Assembly: GCA_013399895.1 (NCBI GenBank)
Contig: VXBA01002860.1
Span: 248,001 to 312,000, forward strand
Direction: 5' to 3'
Length of the DNA: 64,000 nucleotides
Source of the DNA: Serilophus lunatus
Lineage: Eukaryota > Chordata > Aves > Passeriformes > Eurylaimidae
In this document: in pieces, positions 11,701-23,800 of the stretch
How the letters are laid out: each line of letters starts with the position of its first letter
Numbering within the stretch: the first letter of the stretch is position 1
Made by a program: the position numbers and the translations under genes
Notes under the pieces: generated by a model
The model's input: only the letters and a program-made list of their open reading frames with translations
Database searches by the model: none
Told to the model about the DNA's origin: nothing

Positions 11701-14286
11701 CAATTTTGAAAGGGTCACTGTGTGATCTAATAGCCCTGGCTGCACAAAGCATCTGACACTTTTTCATATGACCACACATGACCTTTCTTAATGTGGAAAA
11801 GACTATGTGGAATCTATCCATTACCACTGAAAACTAACATGCATGTAATAAAACTTCCATTAAAATTTATTGACCAATGTTTTTGATATATACAATCAAA
11901 ATATTAAAAATATCTTTGGAAACTGGAATTGCAGTATTCTCAGAATTTTTTAGTGACCTTCACTGAACTGACTGTAATTTGGAAATACTGTGAAATCCAT
12001 AAAGGCTACACTTTGCCAAATGTTGAATGTGGGTTATGATTTCCAAGGCATGTGAATAGCTTAATATTTTTATTTTACCTCTCATTAGTTGTACATGGAA
12101 TAGTAAAGCCGGCTTTTTACAGTCATATAGCTAGGGATAGTTAAATCAGAACATAGATCTCTCTTCTAAGTATTAATCGAAAGGGCAGACAGTTAATAGT
12201 TTTGAAACATATGGTTAATAGGCCTATATTTTTAATTTGTAGCTCTATGATTATATTTTATTTTTCAGTTTGTAGATATTGGGAAATGAATCTTCAGATG
12301 GTCCTTAATTATTTTGAATTTAGCTAATGAGATGTTACTGCAGTCCAAACCCCTAGATCATAATAAACAAAAGCTAATAGAAGGAAATATACTCATTGTT
12401 TCATTCTTGGTTTTGACCTGAATTAGTTATTTAGAAATATTTTTTTTTCATTTTCTAACTACTGAGAGGTTATGAGTTGGTTTGGTTTTTTTAATAGTTG
12501 TCAAAGCCATTGGGAGCTGGAGCACTCATAGAGCCCCTCTGACCAGCCATTCAGTGCCTGTGTGGTATTTCCCCTCTATATCCTGCAAAGCAGGCAAACA
12601 GGTCCATCTCATTTTTCAGGCTAGGAGCTGAGGGAGAGTGAGGTTGAGCACCCATCCTGGATTATATGGTGGGAGCAGCCCTTTTTCCCATTACTTGAGC
12701 CGCATGCTACATCTGCTAGACCTGGCTCTGGGACAAGGTGGGATGGAGTCCTAATGTGGCAGACTCTAGGAGAAAGATGCAATATATCAGTGTATTGAGG
12801 ATCATCTCTAGTGCCCCCACTGTGACTAGGGAGTATGGTATGGGACCATGAGAGGCAGAGGATTTAGGGGAGGGCAAAGATGATGCTTTTATCAGTGTTC
12901 CACTCCTGCCCCCAGGAAATGCTGACTCATCAGATAAACTAAGAATTTGCCATCTACCAGGGTGAGAAGTTCAAATTTTTGGTAACTGTCTTATTTACTG
13001 TTGCACCTGACTTTTACAGGACTCATCACATGGTCTCTGGGTTGCAAGCGTGGGTAGTTCTCATCCAGGCAGGTGATATAAGTAATTCCTGGTGCTGGAT
13101 CTATTCAAGGATTTTGAATTAAACTGTGTTTCCTTTCAATCTCCTAAATAATAGAAAAGAAGGAAAATATATTGTTATGTATAAATTATCTTAGAAAGAC
13201 ATATTTTTTGACCTTGATTTAAACAAGCTCCACTAATAGTATAGGAATAGGGAGAATGGGATTTGACATGATTTCCAGTGAGGTATTTATAGAACTGTTT
13301 GAACAGATTTTACAATAATTAAAACAGAGAATAGGTTATGTTAAAGTAAATGAAGTCAATTTAGTTCATCATCATTTTTACAGTGTTGCATATTAACGTA
13401 ACAATGACAACTATAGTTGTCACTGACTTGAGCAGCAGTAGTTAATCATTGCAATTAATCATTATTAATACATAATTCATAATAATCAATCATGCTTGAC
13501 TCTAGGATCATAGTGGGCTTATATTAAATACTATATAAATATGTAAAAGCATTAATAACTGCCCAAAACGTATGAAAATCAGGGCCTCATTTTCCATTTT
13601 GATGTAATGTTATGAGCTATAGCTGCCGTGTGTCTGAGTTTGTTAGGACTTGCTTAGTTTGAAATTATCTTGACAGGTAAGAGGTAAGATTGCTGAATGT
13701 ATATGTAAATTGCATAAATACCCCGTATTTGTCTAAGACAGCTGTTGTCCTCACATATCTGCTAAGTCAGTCAGGCGAAACTCTTTTGCTCGGAACTGAA
13801 CTGGTGCTTTGGCCTGGCAGTTCTCCTCTAACTTTCAACCCATGGTGTGCTGAACATCATGAAAAGTAACCTTTAGTTTCCAAGATGAGCTCTCAGTTCC
13901 TGCTCAGCTGCTATGCTCAAAGTTCCTTGAGGAAGGGCTGCTTCTGAGGTGGCCACTGTGCTATGCTTTATACCTATTGTAATACTGATGCCCGGGAGCC
14001 GACGAACTTTTGAAAAGTAGTTTTGCAGGCTGCCTATGTGGCTTTACAGGCTGCAAGTTACCTTTACGCTAGAAGCCCATGCTCTAGACCATGTTTTGGT
14101 TTGGTGGTTTTTTGGGGCTTTTTTTTTGTTTTAAATTTTTCTGTTTATGTGCTCGTCTACTTCCCTGTAAATCAGAAGAGTAATGACATAAATTAAGTAC
14201 TTTTTCAGAAAGCTTTTGAGTACTACTTTTAAACTGAAATCTACCTAGACATTGTAATAAATCTTCTTTGCATGAAAAGCAATTGG
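8722..14286. other. Unique AT-rich DNA, no gene seen
   Basis: No dispersed element or gene is recognised. Two moderately GC-richer patches (about 10180-10540 and 12500-12960) carry overlapping short frames without recognisable domains. A cluster of TAAT-containing motifs lies at 13441-13495. Confidence 0.5.
13441..13495. other. Cluster of TAAT/ATTA motifs
   Basis: The core TAAT or its complement ATTA occurs about seven times in 55 bases, several within an ATTAATCATT-like context. Such cores are the usual contact for homeodomain proteins. In AT-rich DNA they also arise easily by chance or slippage, so a regulatory role is only a possibility. Confidence 0.25.
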
Positions 14287-14540
14287 ACAGATGATGTTTG
14301 TCTTCCTGAGTCACCATTACAGAAGAAGAAGCCCTACTTTCCTGGGGATGGCTGAAGAACCTGTCTACCCATGAGAAGTGATGAGTGAATTACTTGTTTT
14401 GCTTTGCTTGTGTGTGTGGCTTTTGCTTTACCTGTTAAGCTGTCTTTATCTCAACCCATGAGTTTTCTCACTTTTACTTTTCTGATTTCCTCCTCCATCT
14501 CACTGTGGAGGGAGTAAGTGAGCTTAGTTGCCAGCTGGGG
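14287..14540 (+). mobile_element. 3' part of an ERV-L-like LTR, left piece
   Basis: This segment lines up in order with the second half (about 56875-57135) of the complete solo LTR at 56576-57145. Shared blocks are a TGTTTGTCTTCC segment, a TGGCTGA segment, the CTTGTTTTGCTT segment followed by a G/T-rich stretch, CTGTCTTTATC, and a terminal GCTGGGG segment. The LTR's 5' half is absent, so the copy is truncated at about 14287. The last bases of the LTR lie beyond the CR1 fragment, at 14801-14815. The poly(A) signal of the other copy (ATTAAA) is GTTAAG here. Confidence 0.8.
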
Positions 14541-14800
14541 TAATCATAGAATATCCTGAGTTGGAAGGGACCCACAAGGATTATCAAAGCCCAGCTCTTA
14601 GCCCTGCACAGAACCATCCCCAAGGGTCACACCATGTGCCTGAGAATGTTGTCCCAACACTTCTTGAACTCTGGACAGCTTGATGCTGTGATCACTTCCC
14701 TAGAGAGCCTATTCCAGTGCCCAACCATGCTCAGGGTGAAAAACCATTTCCTAATATTCAACCTAAGCATCCTGTGACACAGCTTCATGCCATTCCCTCA
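14541..14800 (-). mobile_element. CR1 LINE 3' fragment inserted into an LTR
   Basis: The left edge has the AATCATAGAAT terminus followed by GTTGGAAGGGACC, the antisense CR1 3' end. The body continues through the AACCATTTCCTAATATTCAACCTAA block that all CR1 tails here share (split in my reading as AACC..TTCCTAATATTCAACC). The 5' end is truncated at about 14800, where LTR sequence resumes. No coding content remains. Confidence 0.85.
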
Positions 14801-14815
14801 GGTTAAACCATGACA
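14801..14815 (+). mobile_element. Terminal bases of the split ERV-L-like LTR
   Basis: GGTTAAACCATGACA matches the end of the complete LTR at 57131-57145 (AGTTAAACCACAACA). It resumes at the right edge of the CR1 fragment, so it closes the interrupted LTR. Confidence 0.75.
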
Positions 14816-17800
14816 TCGTGGTTCAGACACATGTTGCACCCCAAAACAAATTAATTTATTGTAAATGGAAGGCTACCATAGAGTTGGTTTTTTTTTCCTG
14901 AAGAGTGAAAAGCAAATGCATATTTCAAATTTAATTAAATATTTTAATTTGCTTTTAGGGAGAGATCACCACGTGCATATCCATAATGAACTGTGGTAAG
15001 ACTTAGTCCAAAATGACAGCATACAGCAGTGCTCAGAGAAATCCAAAAATTCAATACAAACAAAATAAAAGCATTAAAGTTGGACAACTATATGATTTCT
15101 GGATAGAGGGTAGAGACCCACTACAGAGGCTGCTAAGTACCCTGGTACTGCAAAGGATGTTTAAAAACAAGTGCTTTTTTCTTAACTAAACAAAATATTT
15201 CAAAAGCAGCAAATTCCTTCATGAAATGAAAGTCTCTTCAAGGGTAGTTTGGCAGAATTAAACCATTAATTTGTCAGATTTCAGCAGCGTCTGATCTCTG
15301 AATAGCATGCATACCCTTTTCTGCCTGAAGGACAAGCAGTGCCATGTGACTACTACAAATGGGTAGATGTCATCAGAGCAAGCTTAGAGCAGCAGGTAAA
15401 ATTGTGCTGTATTTGCCTCAAAACAGGCCAGGCAATGGGGTGCCATCCACTGCCATGTAATGAATTCAGAATTAATCCTCTTACCACAGGTATAATTTCA
15501 ATCTTTTTTTCCAATGTTTTTTTTTTTCCATTTTGCCAATAATTTTTTTCTTGAGTTTAAGAATCCTTTCATGAAACTGCTATTTACATCGTGCTGCAGT
15601 ACCTGTCCTCTGAGAAATCTCTTCTTGCCCTGACAAGGACACAAGTTCACTTTTCAGCTTCAGCCCTGTCCTTGGCCATGTGTCTCTCCTGTCCTGTCAA
15701 TGACACTCTTGCTTCTGTGACTGCTGTGCTCAGAGAAGATGCTACCAAAGCAAATTATTTGCTGGGTACTGTAACCATGCACAAACCCTGAAATATGAGA
15801 TTACCAGTAGCATGAAAAACCTGGGAACAAGACTCTGATGTTCACCTTGTTTCTGAGCCCTGGCAGAGAGCTATTATTTTATTAAAATAGGTCTGTGCTG
15901 CTTTCTCACCCTGCACATTCTCACTGTTAAATTGTGATAAAATGATTTATTACCTAAAATAAATTAAGAATGGACTCCATCTTTGTCCTTCTATTTTTTG
16001 CTCAGAATGACACTTAGACCTGGAGGGAGGTGAGCAGAAAATACTTGAAAAATAATGTTCCTGTTAAAAAAAACTATTTTGAGCGTCTCTCTTCCTAAAA
16101 ACTAACCATTCTTGAAGCTTTTTCTTCAAGTAGGCTTGAAATAAACTGAGATAAAAGAAAGTCATGTTAGGAAGAAGTTTTTAATAAAAGATCTTATTAG
16201 GACTTTGGAAATTGCATTCATCATGGGGTTTTGTTTTAAGGATTAAAAATGCCCTTGACTTCAACATCTCAATTTTCATGTGCTGACCTCTGGGAAAAGA
16301 ATCATATGCTGAGTGCCTTGACTTCCTGAAGAAAGTGTGGGAGGAATGGGGCAATTCTGAGTTGAATCCTAACCAGCTAAAATGTAAATGGATAGACCTG
16401 CAATGGAGGGGATGAGGAAAAACCACGTCTGCAGTGGGTAAGTACTGCGTTGGTTTGGAGCTTCACGTGGGATTGTAGAGCGGCACCTTTGTCCAGTTGG
16501 GGTCCATAGCCTGAAGGGTATCACCAGAACCCTTTTTTTTAAATTCTCCTTTTGGTAATGAAGGAGTGAGCAGGGTTCACTGCTCTGACTGAGGAGAGTG
16601 GCAGCAGCAGATGTACACAGGTGTGAGCCCTGGTGCTTAGGGAATTCAAGGTTAAGGAGAGCATAGGTCTCTTCAGGTTGATGTGGTAGCTGATGTCTGG
16701 TTTTGAATTGCACTTTTTCACTGAGAGGCACATGCCCTCTGTAACCCCTCCCTGCAATGCTAAATTTTTTATTGTGTCCAGCTCTCTGTCACTCAGTTCT
16801 CACAGATTCAAGATGAAGAAGGCAGTGCCTCTTTCTAGGCACATTTTTTTTGTCATATTTCTTTATATGATCACTCTTTTGTTGATGAACTATTAGTATC
16901 CAGTATCAAGTACAGAATGCAGGACTCATCAAGATTGAAGTTTTCAAGAATATTGGATTGCAAGTAGTAATGTGCGTATGTGTTTACCTTGTCCGAGGTG
17001 ATTGGTTAGAAGACTGGTTGGTTTCTGAAATACTGTGAACCTGTACATTTTTCAGGATGATCTTATGAAGAAGAGTCCAGTGAAACTTTGATAAAACAGC
17101 CGAATTAGTTTCTTCTAAAGATTTTTTTTTTAACGTGATGTCCTGAATAATCAACTTATATTCCTTCTGTTGTATTTTCCACTGCAGCCCTGTAAGTCTC
17201 ATAAGTAGAACAATTGTGATTCTTTTAGTGGCAGATTGGAAATAAAAAGGTTATTCTTTTTTAAGTTAACACAATAACACTCTGTACCACATGATGGATG
17301 AGTGTCCCAAAAATAGAGATAATAAAACAAGAAACAAATGTACAAATTAAAATTTTAGCTGTATATGAATTTTCATGCCTGGAAAGCCAGTACTTAGCCT
17401 AGGAATATACAAACCAATTAATGTGTATGTCACTGAGTGACATTGTCACATGACCACATTGTTGCAGGCATGAGGAACATGAGGAATGTGTTATGAAAAA
17501 ATATATGTATATTTTTCTATGTCTCACACCATTTGGGAGTGCACACAAATTATTGTAAATCCAAACAATGGTAAATTAATTCGCATATTACTTGCATAAG
17601 CAGTTGCAGGCATCTGTGTCAGTAAAACAGATATATCTGTACACACATCAAAATACAAATAATTGCTTTTCAGTGTTTGTTAAAATTCTGGTAAAAATCT
17701 TAGCTATTCAAAACTGAGAGTCCTTGATAGCCAAATTTATGAATGAGAACTCTGAAACTCTGGTGCAAATCTCTGTTTCTGCTGTGTGTGCCCCTGCTTG

Positions 17801-20800
17801 GGTTACCAAAAAATAATTTTTCCTGGGTACCAGCTTGCTGTGGGTTTTTTCATACCTCATGGGTGCTCTGTGTAATCTCAGCATTTCATTGGTTTTATGT
17901 GGAGATTGAACAATCTGAAAATGTAGTCCAAACGTTGGCCTTCAAAAATATAGTTGCTTCTTGCCTAAAGCCACTTACCAGTCAATACTGATAAATGTTT
18001 ACTTGATAAGGTTCAAGTGCTTGGAGGGAAAGCAGTGGAGTAATACGTGAGTAGCATCAAGAGGAAAACATTGTGTTTCAGTATTCATGCTGTATGCAAA
18101 TTACCTCTGTCCTGAGGTCCTCTCTCCCTTCTCTTACCAGCAAAGATAATTCAGTTACAATTTTCATGATATCTACTCTCACGCACATCAAGTTTGGGTT
18201 CTTGTTTTTTATTTGTGGTTTGTTTTTTGTTTTGTTTTGTTTTTTGTAGGGAGAAATGTGGTAGCTTGTGACCTTCCTGTGGCATCCTCTTTTTCGTTAT
18301 AGTCATATCTCCAGACCCCTGACAGTTTTTGAGTGAGGGGGATCTGCAATGCCTATATAAAATCTGCGGTACTGCTTTATCTAGATTTTATTATTGTTGT
18401 TATTATTTATGCAAACATCCTTCCTCACTTGTAAGTCCCTGCTTTGAAAACGTGAGCTGAAAAATGTCCATGGATATAGAGCAGGAACACTAAATTCTTC
18501 ATGTTACTTAAATAAAGGGAAGGGGGTGAAAGAAGCAGAGATAGCACCTTTATTATTTAACCAAGGTGTAAAAGTAATGGTTTTCCATGCTGTTATGTTC
18601 CTGTCAGGAACCAGCTGCTGGGGTGTCCCAGTGTCAGCGTGAATTAGTGTCTGCAGCCTCTTGAGAAATGCCACCACTGTGGCCTGTTGAGACTGATGTG
18701 GCTCATTGAGGGCACTCAGGAAACAGGCAGAACTCCTCAAGAGCTTCCCTACATACTGCTGTCGAGCCCATCTTTTGATGCCTGCAGACTGCTACTTTAG
18801 ACTATGGATTCAGAGATATAAGCACACTCGTTTCTTCCCTACCTGTGCCAACAAAGAGATCACCATTGCTTTGCCCGGAGCTCTTCCTACTCCCAAGCCC
18901 AGTTTAAACTGGCATTTTATTAGATTATTTGAGGAGCAAGACACTATCACAGCTCAAGACCTTACAAGTAATTGTACCTAGGACACAGTTAGAGATAACT
19001 TCAGTTATCAGTCACCTGAGTTGATGAGAGTTAGTGATGAATGACGAACTCTAAACACTCCTTTATTTCAAGGGAGCTGGCTATTATTTGTTTACTGACA
19101 AGGAACAATAATGAAGTTTTTTTGATACCTGCCATGGCTGTGCATATGTTTCCAAGAACCTACTGCTATACATACTGTGAATACAACTTGTCATGACAAA
19201 ATATATTTCCTCCATTCAAATGAAATTTGAGGATACTTTTTAATTACCTTGAAAACTTCTTGCTATAAAAAGTCAAATGTTTATCAACATACAATTTACA
19301 TTCACAAACTGCACTCCATTTAAATTCTCTTGTGGACTACCAGTTTGTGAATCATTTCTCCATTTAATTCTTGTGATACATTTTTGTTACAGCTAGGAAT
19401 AGGTTTAAAAACTGAAAGATCAGTTTCACATAACATCTATGAATTTATTCAACGAAGTTTTGAGCTAGATGTCAGAGGTTTAAAGTTTTATACGCCTAAA
19501 TTTATGCACATTAATAGTTAGATTTTGTCACGTAATTTATATTGTGCATTACCCCATTTTGCTTTTAGCCTAATTTACTATCTCTACTTTTAACATTGGG
19601 TATTACTTTGTATGAAAATGGGCTCACTCAGGCCTTACCAAACACCTTTTTCCATCTGGATCTCAAACTAGCTGGAAAGTAGGGTTAGACAGTTCAGTTC
19701 AGAAAATCTTTTATGGACTAAAGGGGTTTAAAACATTTTGTTCAATTTCTGCTCGAACAGGCTTCTAATTTTTAAAGAATATTGGAGCTGGCAGAGCTTG
19801 CTATACTGACAGGATCTGAGGCTACAGTCATCACCCAAGTGAAGGTGCACAAGGAAGGTTTGTCAGTTCCTATTTCAGCTGAATGTGTCATGCAGTCTTA
19901 TTAAAAAATAAAAATATGGGCCAGAATCTGCATCTTTTTTTCACCTTACTATGATTGTTCTTCATGAGTTATCCTCTTTACTCTGATAATTCTCTCTACT
20001 TCCAAAATATATGAGTGCTACCCAGCACAGGAAAGAGAGGCAAAGCTTAGGTGCCTCGTGTAAAAGACTAGCTTTCTTGAATGTACTTATTACCAAAGGA
20101 TTCAGACAGAAACCACTGAGACCTTAGAGATAGGCTTGGGCCTGTTTCTAAGTCCAGACACATCAAAAAAATCTGCCCTAAGGCAGACCTATCACTAGTC
20201 TTGCTGAACTTCATAACTAGTCATTTTTTTTCCTAGCATAAGCTGGGGATGCTGGCATAGATCTTCAGCTGCCTTTCCTCTTCTAGAAGTTTTCAGTGAT
20301 AGTGAAATCAGTTAAATAAACCACAAGGAAAATGATACTGCAAAATCTCTCTTCTTCATCCTAAACATATTTATTGTATTTTGTTCTACAAGACACTATC
20401 TTCTAGGGTAACTATATCTAAATATTTTTTTTAAAAAATATGAATACACTTCATACTATAGTGAGTTTAGAAATGCAAAACTTGTGTGATTCATGTTCTC
20501 ATTCCAAACTTTCTTTCTTCTAATCTCTTGTGTGTATGTTGCTATACTACAGAAAATGTTAAAGTAAATTTAGATGTTAAGAAATTAGTATGATCCATTT
20601 ATGGGTCAAATAGTAGGTTTAGATGGTTTTTTATGCTCTTCATTGTTGTTTCCAAATCATGTTATGAAACGACAAAGAAGAATATTTGCAACAGAGAGTT
20701 CAGTAAGATAGACTAAACCCGTATTTTTTTCTTTTAGATAATTTATATATCTCTTCCTTGGCAAAAAAAAATATACATCAAAGCTCAATTTTTATTTTTT

Positions 20801-23800
20801 TTTTATTTATTTTTGTTTGGAATCCATCCTACACACCTGCCATAGTCAGACTTAAAAGTTAATGGAAATCACTACAAAGAATAGGGCTTATTTTTAATCA
20901 TTTCACATTGACTACACTGGTAGTCTGGTCTCACAGGTACTAAATAACAACTTGATACGGCTCCACTTCATGCTCTAGATACTGAATCACTATGAAAATC
21001 AAGATCTTAAATTTAATCTTTAGTTTTCTTTCCTTTTTTTGTTGGCAACAGAATTTTGTTGATTTTTTTTTCTAAACTCTGATTCTGGGATTAGATTCAG
21101 GCCATTTTGCACTTCATAGTTTGGAAGTTCTTATGCTTTATTTGTTTCCATAAAGATTGATCTAGGAGGAGAAAATGCTACGCTTTCCCGTACACTATAC
21201 ATATTAACTGATTATATAGTTGAACTCTATGACCTATTTATCTTCCTGAAAGAAACAGAAATGACTTTGTCACAAGCTACAGAATATATGCAGGTCTGCA
21301 CAATGCTCAGTCCCTACTGCATTCTGAACAGTGATATATTTTAGCATCCAATATTTATGTTCATTTCAACTTGTATTCTCATTTTTCATCCACATTGCCC
21401 TTGGTGATGATAGAAATTAGTTTTATTACAGCTTCCTTTAAAGGACATCCATGCTTGGAGGAAAAACAGGGAGGGGAAAAGTCATCTGGAGGCATTGGCT
21501 CCAAATTGATATGTCAGGAAAGTATATCCATGAATTTCCTGTTGAAGTATAGTGATCCATAATCCTCTCTTGTATCATACACTTATAAATTACCTTCTTT
21601 TATGGTATGCCATTTAACTATCTTTGTATCAAACCCATGATTTCAAGCCTAGGCTGTAACCATCAGTGCTGTGGAGGTCACTTCAGAAAAACAAAATGGA
21701 TAGCAGTCTTGATAAGCAAAGGCTGAGCTTCCATCAGACACGGGCATGGCCATGGCTGTTACAAAGTCCATGGAAAGTCCTCATGGCAGTATTTGTTCCT
21801 GTTATGTGGGACAAGGCTGACACTGCTATCTGTCACTCACTGCCTTGCGCAGGTTTTGTGTTTGTGCTGCGTCTTACTTTTTCTCCGTGATGGCCTCTCA
21901 GGCTGCTGCAGCCTAAATCTTAGCAGTCAGGTGCTATTTTTCCTGAGTCTAGCTTGTCAGCCTGGATCTTTATAAAGCCTCCAGCAGGCCCTTTTCTCCT
22001 CCCCATTTCCAGAAGAGAAGCATTTTAAGTAAGTCAAGGTTCAGTATGTGGCAGAAAACAGATGAAATAATAAAGCATCCTTCTTAACACCATGTGAACT
22101 TGTGGGAAAGGTATAGTGAAGGAAAGGGTAATTACAGGGGAAAAAATGTTCTACATTGCCTAATCTTCTACATTCAACTTGCTAAAAAAAAAAAATCACT
22201 GAAGTTCTTGTATGGCTACAACACTTTCTGTGTCACTGTCCCTAATTATCTGGCGTGTAGTTTATCAAATTGCAAAAATCTATTAAATATATATGAAAAC
22301 ATTTTGCAATATACTGATGACAGTCTTGCCCTTTAGACCTCTTGTTGCAGAGAGAATGATTTGGTGCTTGCTACGCATTTCACTCATGTTTCAAATTTCT
22401 GCAAGCTGTTTTTTCTTATGACAAGGAGTTTGGGAGTTTCAGTAGTGCCTCTATGTCTCATTACAGGAAAGGAAAACAGGCAGGCAGGCACTAAGTATAT
22501 ACTCTGAAGCTATTTAAGGAGAAGTTGAATGGGAGAGTGAGCTGACTGACTGACTGATAGAAATTTCTGGACTTCCAAATAAATTGACAGAAATGCGGTC
22601 TTGTGGTGTGAAGACAAATGTGATATTCAGTGTATTCTGGAGTTCAAAACAAGCCTGACACCGCTTTCCATTGTGGCATTCAATGACTTGCCTAATTTCC
22701 TCTTTTTCCCCGTGTGCAGGTGGAAAAACTAATACCTATTTACAGGAGTCATGGTACTCTCAAGTCATTTACAAAAGCCTGTCTGCACAGAATGCAGGTC
22801 TCAACAATAATCTTTAACCAACAGAATCCTTAAATGATAACAAAGCATTTTCCAAAAGAAAAGCATGTCATAACCCTCCAAAAAAGAGGGTACTAGATGA
22901 ATAAAGTCACTAAATGAAATTTTTGCATCAGTTTTTTTGATGCCTTCTCCATCTCCTCATCATGAGGGTTTTTGTTACCTGCGTTATTTCCGTCCATGCC
23001 CCTAAAAGTTTCATTAATTCAGTGAGGAGAAGTCAGCCTAAGTGAGATATAGTTGCAGGACCAAGCTGCAAAGGTGATACACTCAAGAATATTTTAAGCC
23101 AGATTTGCTGCTAAAGGACACTTTATACTGAAAACTGCACACTAAATCTCCAGAGCCTTTGTTCAATCTGTGTTGCAGGTTATTTTCTCTCCTTTGCCAT
23201 CAGCCATGCTGGATACATAAGAGTCATTTTGGAAAACAAAATTATTTGTATGTACAATATAAGCGCTTCACTTGGAGAAAACTGGCGCAAAATTCTTGCA
23301 TTTCAGTATATCAATAGTAAGTTATTTAGTCCTTCCAGTGGTGATTAGTAGGAAAGTCCAGAGGTGACCCTGTCTGATCTCCAGGACTGTATGGTTTGTC
23401 GATGGGTCCTTCAGCTCTGATGAGGCTTTCTAAATCACAATACTCAGAGAGAACTGATGCAGGGTCTGTCAGTGGTGTTTCATACAAACTGACTGCTTGC
23501 AAAATCACCACAATAGAAATTCAAAGACCAAGAAGGTAAGAAACTAGAAAAATGCTATTTGTAGCAGTTTCCTGTGAGGGGCAGGGGAGGAGTAGCACTG
23601 GGGAGGAACTCACACAGCCAAATGCTTGATGCAGTGCTTGAATAGGGAGCATTTTCTCTGTTGTAAGGAAAAGTTCAGACTTGAGCTGTCAGGTTGTCTG
23701 GCAGAAGCTGTGTAAGGGCAAGGGGGCTCTTTGTGGGATCAGCATGGGTTTGGGGGTGTTGATGAATTATGGAGATACAGAGGGCAGTTAGGAATACTGG

